64,000 nucleotides of DNA from Aptenodytes patagonicus (Eukaryota > Chordata > Aves > Sphenisciformes > Spheniscidae), in contig NC_134954.1 in the NCBI RefSeq assembly GCF_965638725.1, positions 248,001-312,000 on the forward strand, written 5' to 3'. Under the pieces are notes generated by a model, which was not told the origin of the DNA, did no database searches, and saw only the letters and a list, made by a program, of their open reading frames with translations. Below are positions 11,498 to 25,453 of this stretch, in pieces. How positions within the stretch are numbered: position 1 is the first letter of the stretch; each line of letters starts with the position of its first letter. The position numbers and the translations under genes were made by a program.

Positions 11498-14400
11498 AAG
11501 CCTGAGTCCAATGTAGTGGCAAACACATGAATCTGAAGAAACAATCCCCACCTTATTGGGGGATAAGATAAGAGCAGCCCTGATCCCTAAAGCAGCAGCC
11601 AGCAACATAGGATCCCAGGGGGAAAGCAACCTTTTGGACCTCGGAGCAAGATGAGCACTACCACTTCCCAAACAAACAAGGCAATAAGAAATAATCCACC
11701 AGCAGAAGCCTAACATGCCAGTCAGTTACTACTTATCAGTGCTCACAGGCATCTAGATAAACTGAATGACAACATGCTCCCAGCCTGGAGAGAGGCAGCT
11801 CACTTGTCTAGGGACCCCCATTGCTGCCCCTACCGCTACCCTGGCAGCCAGCTGCCACTTTCCTGAACACTGAGGATGATGACAACCGAAGCAATTAGTT
11901 TTCATATTCATGTTGAGCTGGATCCTTGCAGTATATCTTCTAGGCAGAGATACTAATCCCAGTCTTTGAACTGTCTTTTCTCTGTACACTTTTGAGAAGG
12001 ATAATGCACAAACCATGTATTGATTTCTTCCCTGAGCTAGCGACTTTGCACGTAGAGATTCTAGTCTGTGAAAGTGAAATTTTTTGAAGTTGCCATATCT
12101 ATGTATGAGATTGTACCAAAGAAATCCAGTTGCTGGGGAGGGAAACACTGACCCAACATAGATGTAAGTGTGTGCTGGTGTTTATAGAGTCCTTCTGGTG
12201 TTCAGCCGATGAACCATGCTTCTGAGGATACAAGGGCTGTGCATTTACGCTAGCTATGTCCTGGTTATGTCCAAGTGCATGAAAATAAAACCCACCAGGA
12301 TATTCCAGCAAGAATTCCCTCTTGATATCAACTGCCATTTCCATTGACTCCCTCAGTAAATTCAGAATATCTGACTAGCTTCCCTGCCAGCAGACACTGA
12401 ATCCTCACCATCTCCTTGTTCATAACTTATCCCTTAACTAACTGCACTTCAATAGACACAAAGGTTTTACCACTGAGATTTCAGACTCTTTTTGGAAGCA
12501 GAGTTAACAAATAACAGAAGAAAATAGTGCTGATGCAGAAGATTTATTTTACATTTCAAAGCAGTGGGCCATGCCAAGAGGGCCTCTACTTTAACTGATA
12601 ATGCCTGAACATAGGGAACAGGAATCTTGTCAGTACCTCGGGAGGCAGAAAATGCCAGAGTATATGAGGAAATTGATTCAGTTGCATTTCTACAGCCTGA
12701 GGCAGCTCCGTTAGTTTTACTGACATGACTTTGGGCTTACACTACTATAACTGAGACTAGAAGCTCACCTGTAGTTTTAAGCTTCCTGTTGCTCAGCTTT
12801 TTTTCCATTTTTAAGTATGCCTGTTCTTATTTGTTTGTTATCCTGCTGTCCTTGGTCCCACAGATCATAAAATAACTTGCACTGTAATCTCATTTAGAGT
12901 GCTGGTAGACAGTAGCGATATGAATACCAAATTTAGGAATTTTTGGCTTGGCTACCTCCCTCAGCAATAACACACTGCTTAGAGGAGGCAGAGATGTTGA
13001 CCGAATTAAGCATAGTTAAAATTGTATAAAGGACAAGTTAAAAGCACTTGAGGCATTTCTTCTTCTCCCAAGCCTCTCCCCTAGGTTTCTCCAGCACTTC
13101 TGGCCATTGATTTTTTTCTAGAAACAGACAGGCTGAGGTGTGGAAAAGCTACTACCTCCCCATGGACAGGGTACAGCCAACCACCGTCTGAGCTCCCGGT
13201 CTCTACACATGGCTCACAGTGCCTCTGCCAGCTCTAAGAGAGCACTAATTATCAGAGCAGGGTAACAACTTTCATTCTAGATTCTGGGGGAAATGATAAT
13301 TTTGAAAAGGCAACATTTTCTACTCAAAAGTTCTCTGCTGGATCTTATTACTTCTAGGCCTCTGAACATTCACTTTCCAGGTCAAATCTGGTGTGGTCTG
13401 ATCCATTCTCTTTGCTCAGGTGGGTAGCTGTAACAGCTTTTTCATTTGTAGGGCTTTATATCCAAATCATGACACTGCATATCTAGTAAGACTACAGAGA
13501 TTTCTGTTTGCACCAAGAGAATATTAAAGACATAGAGTACTAAGAAATAAAAGGGAAAAAAAAATCTGAAAATCTGCAATCTAAAGCCATCACAGGCTTT
13601 CCAGAATACAGGTAACGATTCATGGGAGGAAAAAAAGAAAGCAAACCCCAGGATTTGTTTGGAAATTATTCACCCCTAAGAACTGAGGACTCATTGCTAA
13701 CACTTACAGTTCTTAGCCAAAAATCGTTGGTTTCTTCTGAAAGAATGAGAATGGGGGCTAGATAGCTGTTATGGAGCACTTTTTCCACTTGCACTTGTTT
13801 TTGCATTTGGATAGTGAAAGGGAAAGGGTTTAAACCAGCACTGAAAGCATAACAGGTCATGGGAGGTGGTAAAGCTGCTCTGCTGGAGAACTTCACCCTT
13901 TGGCCAACCAACCCATTTCATTTGAGAGGCCTTTCACAAAATGCACCCTGAGGCTGCCGGATTTCTTGCTGAGAGACCTGTCTTACAGACATTCATGCAT
14001 GTATCATATTCACGTAAGTAATTTTCCTACTCATTTATTTGCAGGTTTCACTAAAAGACTGGGCATGTGTTTCAGCAGGCTTCATATTTCACACTTAAAC
14101 AAGCCAAATGTCCTGTTTCTTGCAGGCTCGCTCATCTGGGAAAGCAGTGAAGCTCAAACTTAGGTATCCACTAACTCTGCACATCTGTCCTTTGCTTTCC
14201 AAATTTGTTTTCTTCTAGTACAGCTATTATCTTGTGTTTCAGGCTTGGGAATTATCTGTTTGGATTGGGAAGGAAAAAGGTTTAAAAGAAAATACCATTG
14301 ATGATATTTGCATATAACCACGGAAATCCCAACCAAACCATTCATCTCCCAAAAAGAAAGAATCAGCACAGGTACCGGGCATGCAGTATCGCCTGCAGAT

Positions 14401-16334
14401 TTCACTATTGCCTTTTACATTTTATGAAAGATGTCCACATACAACAAACGGAACAAAATATTTACCATGAGCAATGCCACATCTGTGGTCAGTTTTCTGA
14501 GAAAAGCCTCAGAAAAGGAAGTCTCAAGACAATGCATAGGCTTTTATAGAAGTTTTCATACGCATATGCTCCTCTAAAAGTGGTTTTAACCTTTCTATTG
14601 CTGCTAGGGTTAAAATTGTCCTTTGTTTTCTCTGCAGAAAGACAGCACCATGAGCTATAGATGAATTTGTAGCACTCCAGATGCTAGGGAGAAAACTCTC
14701 ACAGACAAGAAGTGTGAAATAGTTAATTTTGCTGTGAAAGTGGAGCACTACAGATAGGCATATACAGAAATCGCACCCCAGCTCACTTCACAGTTATTTC
14801 CCCACACAGCAAAGCTGTTTGTGTGCTCTTTTCATCTGCAGCATTTACTGGTGGTATGAGACGGAAGTCATAAAGCAGCAAAAATGTCCTAAGTGACAGA
14901 GCATTCCCATTGCTGACCTTGGTGTGACGGAGACATGCAGAGTCCTGAATGTGTCCGGTTTCGGTGGGAGGATGCTCTGACTTCTCAAACTCAACCTGTG
15001 CAACTTGCTCCTAGATTTGCAACTGGCCAGTGCAAAGCTACAACTCAATCAAATGCTCCAGCTCACCTTACTCAGTCCTGTCTTCATCCTTCCTTCCCTT
15101 TCACACGCCTCTGTCTTCAGCTTTTTGGAGGCACTGAATTCTCTAGAAATGCTGAGACTTTTCCCTCCATCAGGTTTCTTGCTCACTGAGAAACTTCTAC
15201 CATAGCAACAAACTCTAATGAATCAGTGCCTTTAGCTACCATGAAAGGCAAAGGACACCTACAACTCCTCTGTTTATCCTTCATTTTACCTCATTTATTC
15301 TTCTTATTCTGACTTTTATACACTGTCACTCCATAAGAATGAGATTTACCACATTGTCTAGTATGATAAAAAAGTTGCTGTGGGATACTGATACAATCAA
15401 AGACCTATGGAGGAAACAGAAATGTTTCCCAGGAAGAAAGCTGAATCAGTGCCACTTGCAGACACCAAAGGATATAAAACCTCATGTCTGCTGTATGCCA
15501 CAGATTCCTATTAATCCTTCTCTCTATTCCAAGACAAAAAAGGCATTAAACTGGGATTATACTTGAGAGCAAGTATCAGCAGTTTAGAGTTATAAACACT
15601 GCCAGGCAATTGTTAATCCAAAACTAAGCATTACAAACCCAGGAAATCCAGTTTAGATTACACTTCAAAGTACACAAACACAATTCTGACCATTTCCTGT
15701 TAAGTATTAACTTCGTGACTACAAGTAAAGCCATCTCCCAGACACCAGCATCTAACCTGGTCCCACTCAGCCAGCCATAGTATCTGAGGCAATGAAGGAC
15801 ACTATTTGAAATAGCTTTATTCAGTTTAAAGAGGAGCTTAGGAAAGCACAAGAAGTTGCAGACAGCAGAGACCAGTCTGACTTCATTCATGCTAATAGGA
15901 AGTGCAGTTGCTCAAAAACGTCGCAGCTCGAAGGGGGCAGAAATAAAGGAATGGGACTTTAGACAGACCAAGGTCCGTGTGTCTGTAAAAACCCTGCAGA
16001 TAGATTTGTTTCCCTCGTGCAGAGTAAAATAACTTGGTATTAATAATAAATATGTTTATGTAGACCATTTTATATGCGTAGTGAGAGGATAAAAGAAAGC
16101 CTATGCTATAAAATGCTCTTCATGTCACTCTGCGCGCAGGCTGAGATAAAGCAATAGGCTGGACGCATTTGCATTTGTAACCAAATCCATGCTATAATGG
16201 CAAGACAAAACTTAAACCTACACTCAGTAGCAATAGTGAGACCTTTAATGCCCCCCGCCTTTGCAACAAAAAATACAGAGGCAAGAATAATATGTTCCCT
16301 TGTTTTGGAACAATGGGGCAGAAATCAAGCAGTA
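11498..16334. other. Intergenic stretch, nothing recognised
   Basis: This lies downstream of GPR55. The small open frames on both strands have no family resemblance or convincing splice context. I see no RNA gene, no large tandem array and no recognised transposon. Composition is AT-rich with short A and T runs. Confidence 0.5.
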
Positions 16335-16793
16335 TCATAGAATCATTGAGGTTGGAAAAGACCTCTAAGATCATCGAGTCCAACCGTCAACCCAACACCA
16401 CCATGCCCACTAAACCATGTCCCTAAGCGCCTCATCTACACGTCTTTTAAATACCTCCAGGGATGGTGACTCCACCACTTCCCTGGGCAGCCTGTTCCAA
16501 TGTTTAACCACTCTTTCAGTAAAGAAATTTTTCCTCGTGTCCAATCTAAACCTCCCCTGGCGCAACTTGAGGCCGTTTCCTCTCGTCCTGTCGCTTGTTA
16601 CTTGGGAGAAGAGACCGACCCCCACCTCGCTACAACCTCCTTTCAGGTGGTTGTAGAGAGCGATGAGGTCTCCCCTGAGCCTCCTTTTCTGCAGGCTAAA
16701 CAACCCCAGTTCCCTCAGCCGCTCCTCATAAGACTTGTTCTCCAGACCCTTCACCAGCTTTGTTGCCCTTCTCTGGACACGCTCCAGCACCTA
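16335..16793 (-). mobile_element. CR1 LINE, 5'-truncated 3' end
   Basis: On the - strand this encodes the C-terminal part of CR1 ORF2 (about 126 codons, 16790 to 16410, with landmarks [17 protein letters not shown] and [21 protein letters not shown]). It ends in the typical CR1 tail near 16335-16385, including the attctatg-type 3' repeat (seen as catagaatc on the + strand). CR1 is the dominant avian retrotransposon, and most copies are 5'-truncated like this one. The reading frame is still open to its stop, so the copy is not among the oldest. Confidence 0.93.
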
Positions 16794-19700
16794 AGTATCA
16801 CTGAGTCTTATCCTAGATTTCATTTCTGGATATAATCACACCGTTCACATCGTTATTGTACTTCATGCTATTATGGGTTATTGCTCTCTCAAATTTGCCT
16901 ATGTCACTGGCCTTGGGATGCCCACAGACACCTATCACAAAACATCTTTAAAAGACATCCCAAATCTCTCTCCCACTTTTTGGCAATCAAAAATCTGATC
17001 CTGTGGGTAAATATACCCATTCTAACTTTTAGTCTACCAGGTTGTCTAACTTGCACAACACAGCAGACTCCCATACTGAAAACTATTTTATTTGCATGAG
17101 ATGAAGTGTTTGTTTTTCCAGAACTCTGTTGCATACGTCCAAGAATCTTATTTTCAACATTCTTCCTAGTCACATTAGGTTTACAATCCAGCTCCCACCT
17201 CATGTTTACATGTCCTTTAAACAGAGATATAAACAGAACTGCATAGGTCACAATCTCTTTTACCAAAGTTTTGGCAAAACTCCTCAGGGTACAAATTATT
17301 ATTTTCTTGGATAAATACAAAATGTAAAAGCAGCAAAGCTTGAAGGTCATCCTGACAGGGACCTGAGAGGAAGGACGCACTTTGCCGGTCAGTTCAAGGA
17401 CACCTAGAAAAGTCTTGTGACATTTCGAGTATTAATGAAGACAGCACAAAGTACCATTAGGCAAGTTTCCCAAATCCAATGAGATGAAGAAGTGGCACCA
17501 CAAGCCTATGGCAGGTGACAAACCAGCCATGGAGCAGAGCCGTGTTGCAGGTGGCCCACTGGAGCAAAGGGGCAGCAGATCAGGTACCTGAGGCTCCAGG
17601 ATTCACAGCCTCCGTGGAAGAAGTGGGGTTTCAAACATGGCCAGAAACAACACATGCAAATTTCAGTTCTTTAACAGCTACATTTGCCCCTTGGCAGACT
17701 CTGGGGAAGCATCCCTGTTGGAAAGATAGTTCACCAATGTAACTTACATTTTCCGTATTATTGCACCCCACTCTCCATTACAACCACGTTCACTAACATC
17801 TGCTGCATACTTAATCCACCTGAAGTTAGAAACCCTTTTCTATATCACAATCAGTTGCTATGGAAATGAGCCCAGTATTCCAGAGGATTAGAGTCTGGAG
17901 GGTCTGATTTAACTGCACTCCCTGGACAGACTCAGACTCCAATGGTCAATGTCCAAATGAGGAATAAGTAATAGGGATGGATCAGCTCTTGAGAAACAAA
18001 AGGTCCCGTTTTCATGCAAAAAACATTCGTTAGGAAGAACAATGAAGGAGAAATAAAAGTCTGAGACAAAGTAGCAGAACCCTTCCGGGTTGAAGGTTTT
18101 TCAAGAGGCATCAGCTGCTTTTTAAACTGTAAACAAAATTTCAGAGCGTTTTTAGACTTGCTTTTGCATCCCTCGGTGGGAGTTGGTAGATGCAACCAAA
18201 AGCAAGTGTCCGATTTGCTTTAACTTTCTGTCACTTAGCTCCTATTCACTCTCTTAGATGGGAACAATTTTCAACATCTGTTACCAAACTTTTAAAGGAG
18301 AAAGAAACTTTAAGAAAGAAAGAATAAAAAAAAAAAGAAGGAAAGAACAATGCAGTAAAAAGAAGAGTGGTAGCAGCTCTCCTCGGCAGGCGCTGGCTAT
18401 GAAAAGCTCCTTTGGAAGATCTTGGCAACAGCACCCTCGACCCAAGGTAAGCAAGTGCCAGCAAAGGCTGATGGTGGGAGATGACGGAGGGCTGAGGGAG
18501 CACCACAGAGCAGGCACAGTGAGCTAACAAGTGGTGGCGCAGCAGTTGGCAATGCCTGCAGCAGAAGGCAGAGAGCATTTAATGCCATGTGCAAAGCACT
18601 GCCACATCCGTGGGGATGTAGCCTTAAACTGCCACAGAGGGAAAATGCCAAGAAAAGGTACATACAGTGACAGCTCTTTGCATACATCATGTATTTTGCA
18701 TGTATTTCTCTCAATGGCTTTGCAATTTTTTCTGTGTTAAGCCCTGGTGACATAAGACAGCTTTTTTCCTCTCTTTTTTTTTTTTTTTTCCCCCTGTTCC
18801 TTGCAAACTACACCATTGACATCAGAGCACAGCAAGAGCAAGTCACATCCAACACCCACATTGGGAAGGGCTCGCTGCCACCCAGCGTTTGACTCCAAAC
18901 ATGCCAGCTACTTCTTTTACCACATTTTTTAAAATGACAAAAGCAATGACAAATGACAAAGAAATGCTGCCCCTCGTGGTGCCGCACATCCCCTGAGAGC
19001 AGGCTGCAGTGCCATCTCTTTCTCCTCCTGCTGCCCTCCACCACAGCTGTTTTGCTTTGTTTTAAAAAAAAAAAAAAAAGGACAAAAAAAAAAAACCCAA
19101 CCACCCTCAAAGACTTTCCTAAATACACCACCACTTTTGGGACTTCGTCTCCACGAGACGACCTGGGAATCCTGTTTTTGCGATGGCCCATGACAAGAGA
19201 CCAAGGGACTGGGAGGGCAAGCCCAGCTGCAGGCAGACTGTGCCTCGACGCGGCGGCCCAAGGGTTTCTTTTAAATACAGACAGCAAAGGATTTAACTTC
19301 TTTCTCCTCAAAGCCATTTGCCAAATTAAAAAATAGTTTCAGTCAGAAAAGGAGTATTACTTTTAAAAGTTTCCTGTACCCAGGGAGGATTTTGCACAGA
19401 AACACTCACAGCTCCAGTGGCAAAATGCTGCCCATGGGGCCACGTTTCTGTGAGGAAACAATGTGGTTTTCGACATTAAACTATTTGTTCACGCTTCCCC
19501 CACTTACTTCGTGTTTGGGTGAGCACCAGGACATTAATGCAAGTGAATATAAAACCAAATGTAAGAAGGATCGAGGCACGGGGCATGCAGGCCCGAGCCG
19601 GCAGCTCCTGCCTTCCCCTCAGCGCCGCCACCATGAGCTGCCACCCCAGCACATCTGTCAGTCAGCTGAGGCGAGTCACAGCCAGGAAACTCTTTTTGGC

Positions 19701-22700
19701 CAAGCTGGTGGATGCAAGCAGCAGCCACCCTGCCCTGTTACAGCTGCATGGGGCGAAGGTTACGCTGCCCACAGGTTTCACAGCAAACGAACTGAATGTG
19801 CTGAGAGGTGCAAATATTAGAAGGCATTAATCAATTTTACAGCTTCTGCAAACAGCCCCACACGGAGCTGCCCTTCCAGCAGTCACAGCATAAAAATAGT
19901 CAAGCACTTGCTGTTAATGAAAAATTTGGGGAAAGAAGTGAACTGAAAATGTAAAGACCCACCAAGTCCCTACGGGCAAGCACAAAGCACTGCTCTGGCA
20001 GGAGCAGCATTTCAGAAACAGCTATGCTGGATGAATCCAAATTGTCAAGGAGATCGATACCAAATATATACTTTTTAGTGCCATTAAACAACTTCATCGA
20101 AAGCACTGAATGAAAGCAAAGTGCATTTCCTTTGCAAACCTCCTTACAGAATTGACATGCCTTCTTCTCCCCGCTTATCGAACTGGCTGGTTGAAATGTT
20201 ATTTGGTACCTGCTGTTATAAAGGCAACTAGGTTTGAGTTTGCTTGTTGTTTGCTCACGCATTTCACGGGCTAACACTAAAATACTGGGGTGGGGAGAAA
20301 GAGAAAGCATTTATATCCGTGACATCTTAACTGAATCTTTTTTTAAAGCTGTTATAAAGCTCAGAGAGAGATGGTCCAAAACGCTTATTGCAAACCCGCC
20401 TCATGTTTCAGAGTGGCCCAAGCTACATTGCAACTGTCCGTACTTTTGCAGTGCTCATTTTCCTTGGAGAGGTGGATAAGCATCAGTTTTAAATGTCTCC
20501 TTTCCAAATACTGTAAAATACTTCTCAAAGCACTTTTATAAGGCGAGTCTTTTTCCACTGCTCAGCAACCCAGCCTGCTGCTGCCAAGAGAGGAACCCCT
20601 CCTGGCAGTGCAGAGGACCTGGATGTCTTCAGCTGAATGGAGAAAAGTGACCAAAATAGGGCAGGAGACAGAATATGCTTACTTGGCCCTCATTTCCTTC
20701 TCAGGTCCTGGACTCAAGCAGAGGTGAGACTGACAGCTGTGACCCCTCGAACATGCAGCTGTCCCTGATAAAGAGAAAGGCCTCCTTAAAGGCTGTCTCT
20801 GCAGCTGGCAGGCCAGGGAGGTAGCACACAGCCAGCCAAGGCGCAGGGACTTTGGATGAGGCTCAGCGCTCATTCCTAACAGTCGCCATCCAGCATGACA
20901 GAGGCAAACACGACAGTCTGCCACAAAATGGCTGCCATTTCACTGTGCCCATCCAAGCAGGTCCCAGGGGCTAGCTGCATTTGCGCTGACCCAGACTCCT
21001 GACTTAGGGGACGGTTTCGCAATGACCTTGCCCACAAAGGGAAATACAACAGTTACTGCCAGCAGTGGAGTGGGAAATCACCTGCTTGCTGTTCCCAGCC
21101 ACATTCATTGCCCCAAGGAGGAACAGGTGAACCCTCCGGCTCTGTGTCTGCCTCGTTTACACCACAGGGACCTGCGCACAAACTGCATGTGCTGCATGTG
21201 GTGCCATGGGATTTTTCCAGCATTGCTCAGTAACTGGGTGTGCTGTTAGTTTGTAAGGAGGAGGTTGTGTTAGCACCTCAGACCCCAGCGGGCAGCCTCA
21301 AAGGCAGCATGCTGCAAGCCCTTTGTGGTATGTGCCCTACAAAGGGATGCGAGCCCCCCAGCAAGCTGCATGCATACCATGCTGCATCTGAAGGGGCATT
21401 TGAAATACATATTAATATATAATATATATATGCTCCTTATAATGCAGGGAGTCTTCAGTAGCACTGGGGAAGGCCAAGGATGGGGAGTGCTTTCTGAAGT
21501 TTGGAGCCAGCAGCCAGCCCCCCACACCAAGCTCCCTACTCCCTTTCCCCTCAGCTAGTCTGACAGCCCTAAGTCACTCTGAGATCTCGCAATGATTTTA
21601 GCAAAACCAAAAGCAATCAGCCGCACAACCTGTAACATGAGCAAGCTGGCAGCGTGAAGCTGCCAACCACTAGGACCTGGGGCTGCAGGTGGCCATGCAA
21701 AGCCAGTCACAGTTAATTTTAAAGCCAGCCTGTAGATGGTGTCTGTGCATGGTTTATTCCTCTCTGGGCATTTTTTTTTTTTTTTTTTGACATTTTTCTA
21801 GTGACCTCCAGTATTTATTCTTAGCTTGTATAACAACACCACATCAGTCTACTAGACTGCTCCCAAATATTCGACCTACAAAATGATCAGTCCATTTGGA
21901 GACCAAACTGAACTCAGCCAAGTCATATAAAATGCTGCCTAAAGTTGCTACTTTCAGCACTCAAAACCAAAACCACAGCTGTGTCAGGTCCAAACCTTTC
22001 TCTAAACGGTAACTCCATTGGTCTGTATTTTCCAATACTCCCCCACAGAGACCATTAACATGGTGCTGCTGGTTTAATTACCACAAAGGCTGCTATACGT
22101 TCAAAAACACTGAGCTGTAATTTTCTTGCATTTCTCAAATCCAGCTTGCCAAATTTCTTAATGATGTGCATTGCTAAGTCACTGCCTGCTCACCCACAGG
22201 CACTTCCCAGGCCTCCTCGGTACCATCGGACCCAGCCATGCCCGCAGGAGAAGGTACCTGGGGCAAGCAGCAGGCTGCACCCCCCCAAAACCTATGCAGG
22301 CTTTGCAGAGGGCAACACTGACAGTGCTGCTGACATAGGGCATTATCAGAAGGCAGCCCCATGTATCCACAGTGCCAAAGCAAGTAAGCTTATAGCTTCT
22401 TTGAGTTTTAACATGCAACAATTTCTGGAGAAGGGAGAATGGCTCATGAGGATTGACTGTTGTTCTAGCAGCAGCAATCACAAAATCACCATCTGAAAAG
22501 AGTGAGAAATGAGTTGGGGCCTGATCCAAAGCCGCCTTTACTGTTACTTTACTGAGAACAAATTGCTCCATGAATAACAAATGGGGGAACAGAGTGACAT
22601 CCTAGAGAAACCTCTTTAAAAAATGACAAATTTTAATTTCAGAGGTTTTCTTCAACATTGCCTTCTTTTTTGAAACTTCTTTCCCCGGTCAGACCATGAG

Positions 22701-24767
22701 AATATTTCCATCATTGTATAACATGATTTCAATTCAATTCAAATACAGATCTAAAAGTTCAAGTATGAAATTACATACTTGGTCTTTTCACATTAATTAA
22801 TCCAAATGAATTGAACAATGTACTGGCTTCCACTAGAGAACATCTTTGTGCTAGCGAGAACGGTTAATTAGAGCTGGCACAAACACATTCCACATTCACT
22901 ATGAATAATAATATTCCCAGAACAAATATTCTCAGCAAACTTAAGGAAACATCTGATTCTTGGTTCTTCAACCCACCCATTTCTTTTAAGATTTTAGCTA
23001 GAGTGAAGGAGTTGAAGTGCTGGGAATTGTCAAGCAGTCCCTGCACCATGTGCTCTTCCTGCCTGCCTAACACACTCAGCTCCAGCCCGTCCTTTGACCT
23101 GACCTGCCTACAGAAGAGGTGTGTAAGCTTATATTATCAGTCCCAGTTGCAAGGCTGCCTTGTATGTTATAGCATCTCTGCAGTATCCTCCCGTTGCCTC
23201 CAGCAGGCCATTAGTCACAGCCTGGTCATGGAGAGGCTGAGGACAGGGACTGAGGCTCTGGGCTGTGCTGCACCGCTCCCGTCTGCAGGTGTTTTGTCAG
23301 GAGATGCCTCTTGGGGACCATCCTCTGCAATGGGGCACTGCCCCATGCCGCCTTGCTGAGGGAGAGCTCTGCCCCACAAGATCCACCTGGGAGCTGTGAG
23401 GACCCCATGGAAAAGGGACTATACGAAAGGAGACTATGGGGATAGGGAAGGTCACTTAGTGATCAGCTGAAGCTGCTGTGGAGGCGGCTCCAACCTAAAT
23501 CAAGATATTTTCCTTTAATACAACAGAGACTGTGAAAGCAGCAGCCACAAGCCAGCACACGGGGACACCCAACTGGTATTTCTGCTCAGCACTTACCTCC
23601 TTACCTGCAGACACAGCAAGTCAGAGGCAGCTGCATTTCAGAGCAAGCAGGTCTAGTCCTCACGCAGAGAAACGGAAGTGTCCTGTGCAGAAGGGGCCAT
23701 GTACACAGCAGCCCGGAAAAGCAATCGCCAGTATCACCCCATCCTAAAGTCAGTCTTGTTTTAAAAAATACCAGTCATTAAAAATATCTGACACACAAGG
23801 GTGTTCATATTGTCTAACTTAGGAGACTAAGGTATGCAGAAACTCCTAAACTGAGCACTCAAAATCATCCTCTAGAGATGTCCTTACTCTCTAGGAACCA
23901 AAGGCTCCTAATTTCAGTATGACAACTTGGACGGTCCAAATGTTGCTCCAAGCTCCAGTTCCCTTTTCAGTCGCACTGGGCCCTGCTGGCAGTAATGCTG
24001 GATACTAGATAGAAAATAAGGGACTTTTCCTGTCGGGGTATGAAGCGAATTTAAAAAAAAAAAAAAAAAAAAAGAATCTCAGGTTTTTCCAGCACAAAAA
24101 AAAAAAAGTAATATTTTGTTGATATTTTGGTCAACATAAATGTTTCTTTCAACACAAAATGAACAGTGTTTGTTTTATTCCCATGTTACTTGACCATTTT
24201 AATTCAGCATTTTTAGATAAAAACTGTTTCAAAACAAGAAACAATAAATTACTAACATATTAAAACAAATGCTTCAGCTTAACATGAGGAAGTTTAGGTG
24301 CTTCCACCTACCTTTTTATGCTATTTTTTTTTTCAGTTGAAAATATTCACTAAAGTTCAACTCATATTTGTTAGCAACTCTCTCCCCTCAAACTCTGCTT
24401 TCTGTTCATTTAATCCAGAAAATATTCCCTCCAATGGACCTGCAGCACCTCATTGATTGCATTGGGACATGAATGCCACCATCAGGAATTGTACTTACCA
24501 AAAGGACAAGAAACTGGCATTTTCCTGAGACCTGGGACATTAACTTGGAAAGCTATTTTTGGTAGATTATATAGCCTTTTCTCTCTGAGAAGCTGTGACA
24601 GCATCCACAATACTTACTTTTATAATGTCCTGGGTGGAAATCAGAACAATGGCAGCAAAATGCTCGGGAATAACTTGTACATCCTCAGGCACATACATAA
24701 GTATATGTAAGAGTGAGAACAGGCTTTCATTAGCTTGGCATCAACATAATGTATCAGCCAGCTGTTC
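16794..24767. other. Intergenic stretch between convergent genes
   Basis: No coding exon was recognised on either strand. Visible content is simple sequence: purine-rich A/G tracts at about 18290-18370, A runs near 19063-19095, a T run at about 21770-21789, an AT-alternating stretch at about 21408-21432 and a long A run at about 24050-24073. Open frames overlapping these are artefacts of low complexity. Confidence 0.5.
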
Positions 24768-25453
24768 AAAGCTGCCTGGAGGAAAAGGACCTGGGGGTGT
24801 TGGTCGACAGCCGGCTGAACATGAGCCGGCAGTGTGCCCAGGTGGCCAAGAAGGCCAATGGCATCCTGGCCTGTATCAGAAATAGTGTGGCCAGCAGGAG
24901 CAGGGAAGTGATCGTGCCCCTGTACTCGGCACTGGTGAGGCTGCCACCTCGAATACTGTGTTCAGTTTTGGGCCCCTCACTACAAGAAGGACATTGAGGT
25001 GTTAGAGTGCGTCCAGAGAAGGGCAATGAGGCTGGTGAGGGGTCTGGAGAACAAGTCTGCTGAGGAGCGGCTGAGGGAACTGGGGTTGTTTAGCCTAGAG
25101 AGGAGGAGGCTGAGGGGAGACCTCATCGCTCTCTACAACCACCTGAAAGGAGGTTGTAGCGAGGTGGGGGTCGGTCTCTTCTCCCAAGTAACAAGCGATA
25201 GGACGAGAGGAAATGGCCTCAAGTTGTGCCAGGGGAGGTTTAGATTGGATGTAAGGAAAAATTTCTTTACTGAAAGAGTGGTTAAACATTGGAAGAGGCT
25301 GCCCAGGGAAGGGGTTGAGTCACCATCCCTGGAGGTATTTAAAAGACGAGTAGATGAGGCGCTTAGGGACATGGTTTAGTGGGCATGGTGGTGTTGGGTT
25401 GACGGTTGGACTCAATGATCTTAGAGGTCTTTTTCAACCTTAATGATTCTATG
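24768..25453 (+). mobile_element. CR1 LINE, 5'-truncated, frameshifted
   Basis: This is a 3' portion of CR1 ORF2 followed by the CR1 tail ending in aatgattctatg. The translation runs in one frame from about 24768 to 24945 (landmark [16 protein letters not shown]) and continues in another from about 24999 to 25379 (landmark [17 protein letters not shown]). The shift falls near 24945, where gctgccacctc has one base more than the matching part of the copy at 33.3 kb. The 3' ends of this copy and of those at 16.3 and 32.8 kb are so alike that they belong to one subfamily. Confidence 0.93.

Noticed and set aside
18258..18527. Lys/Arg-rich frame of about 90 codons
   Set aside because: It is a translation of an A/G-rich low-complexity tract.
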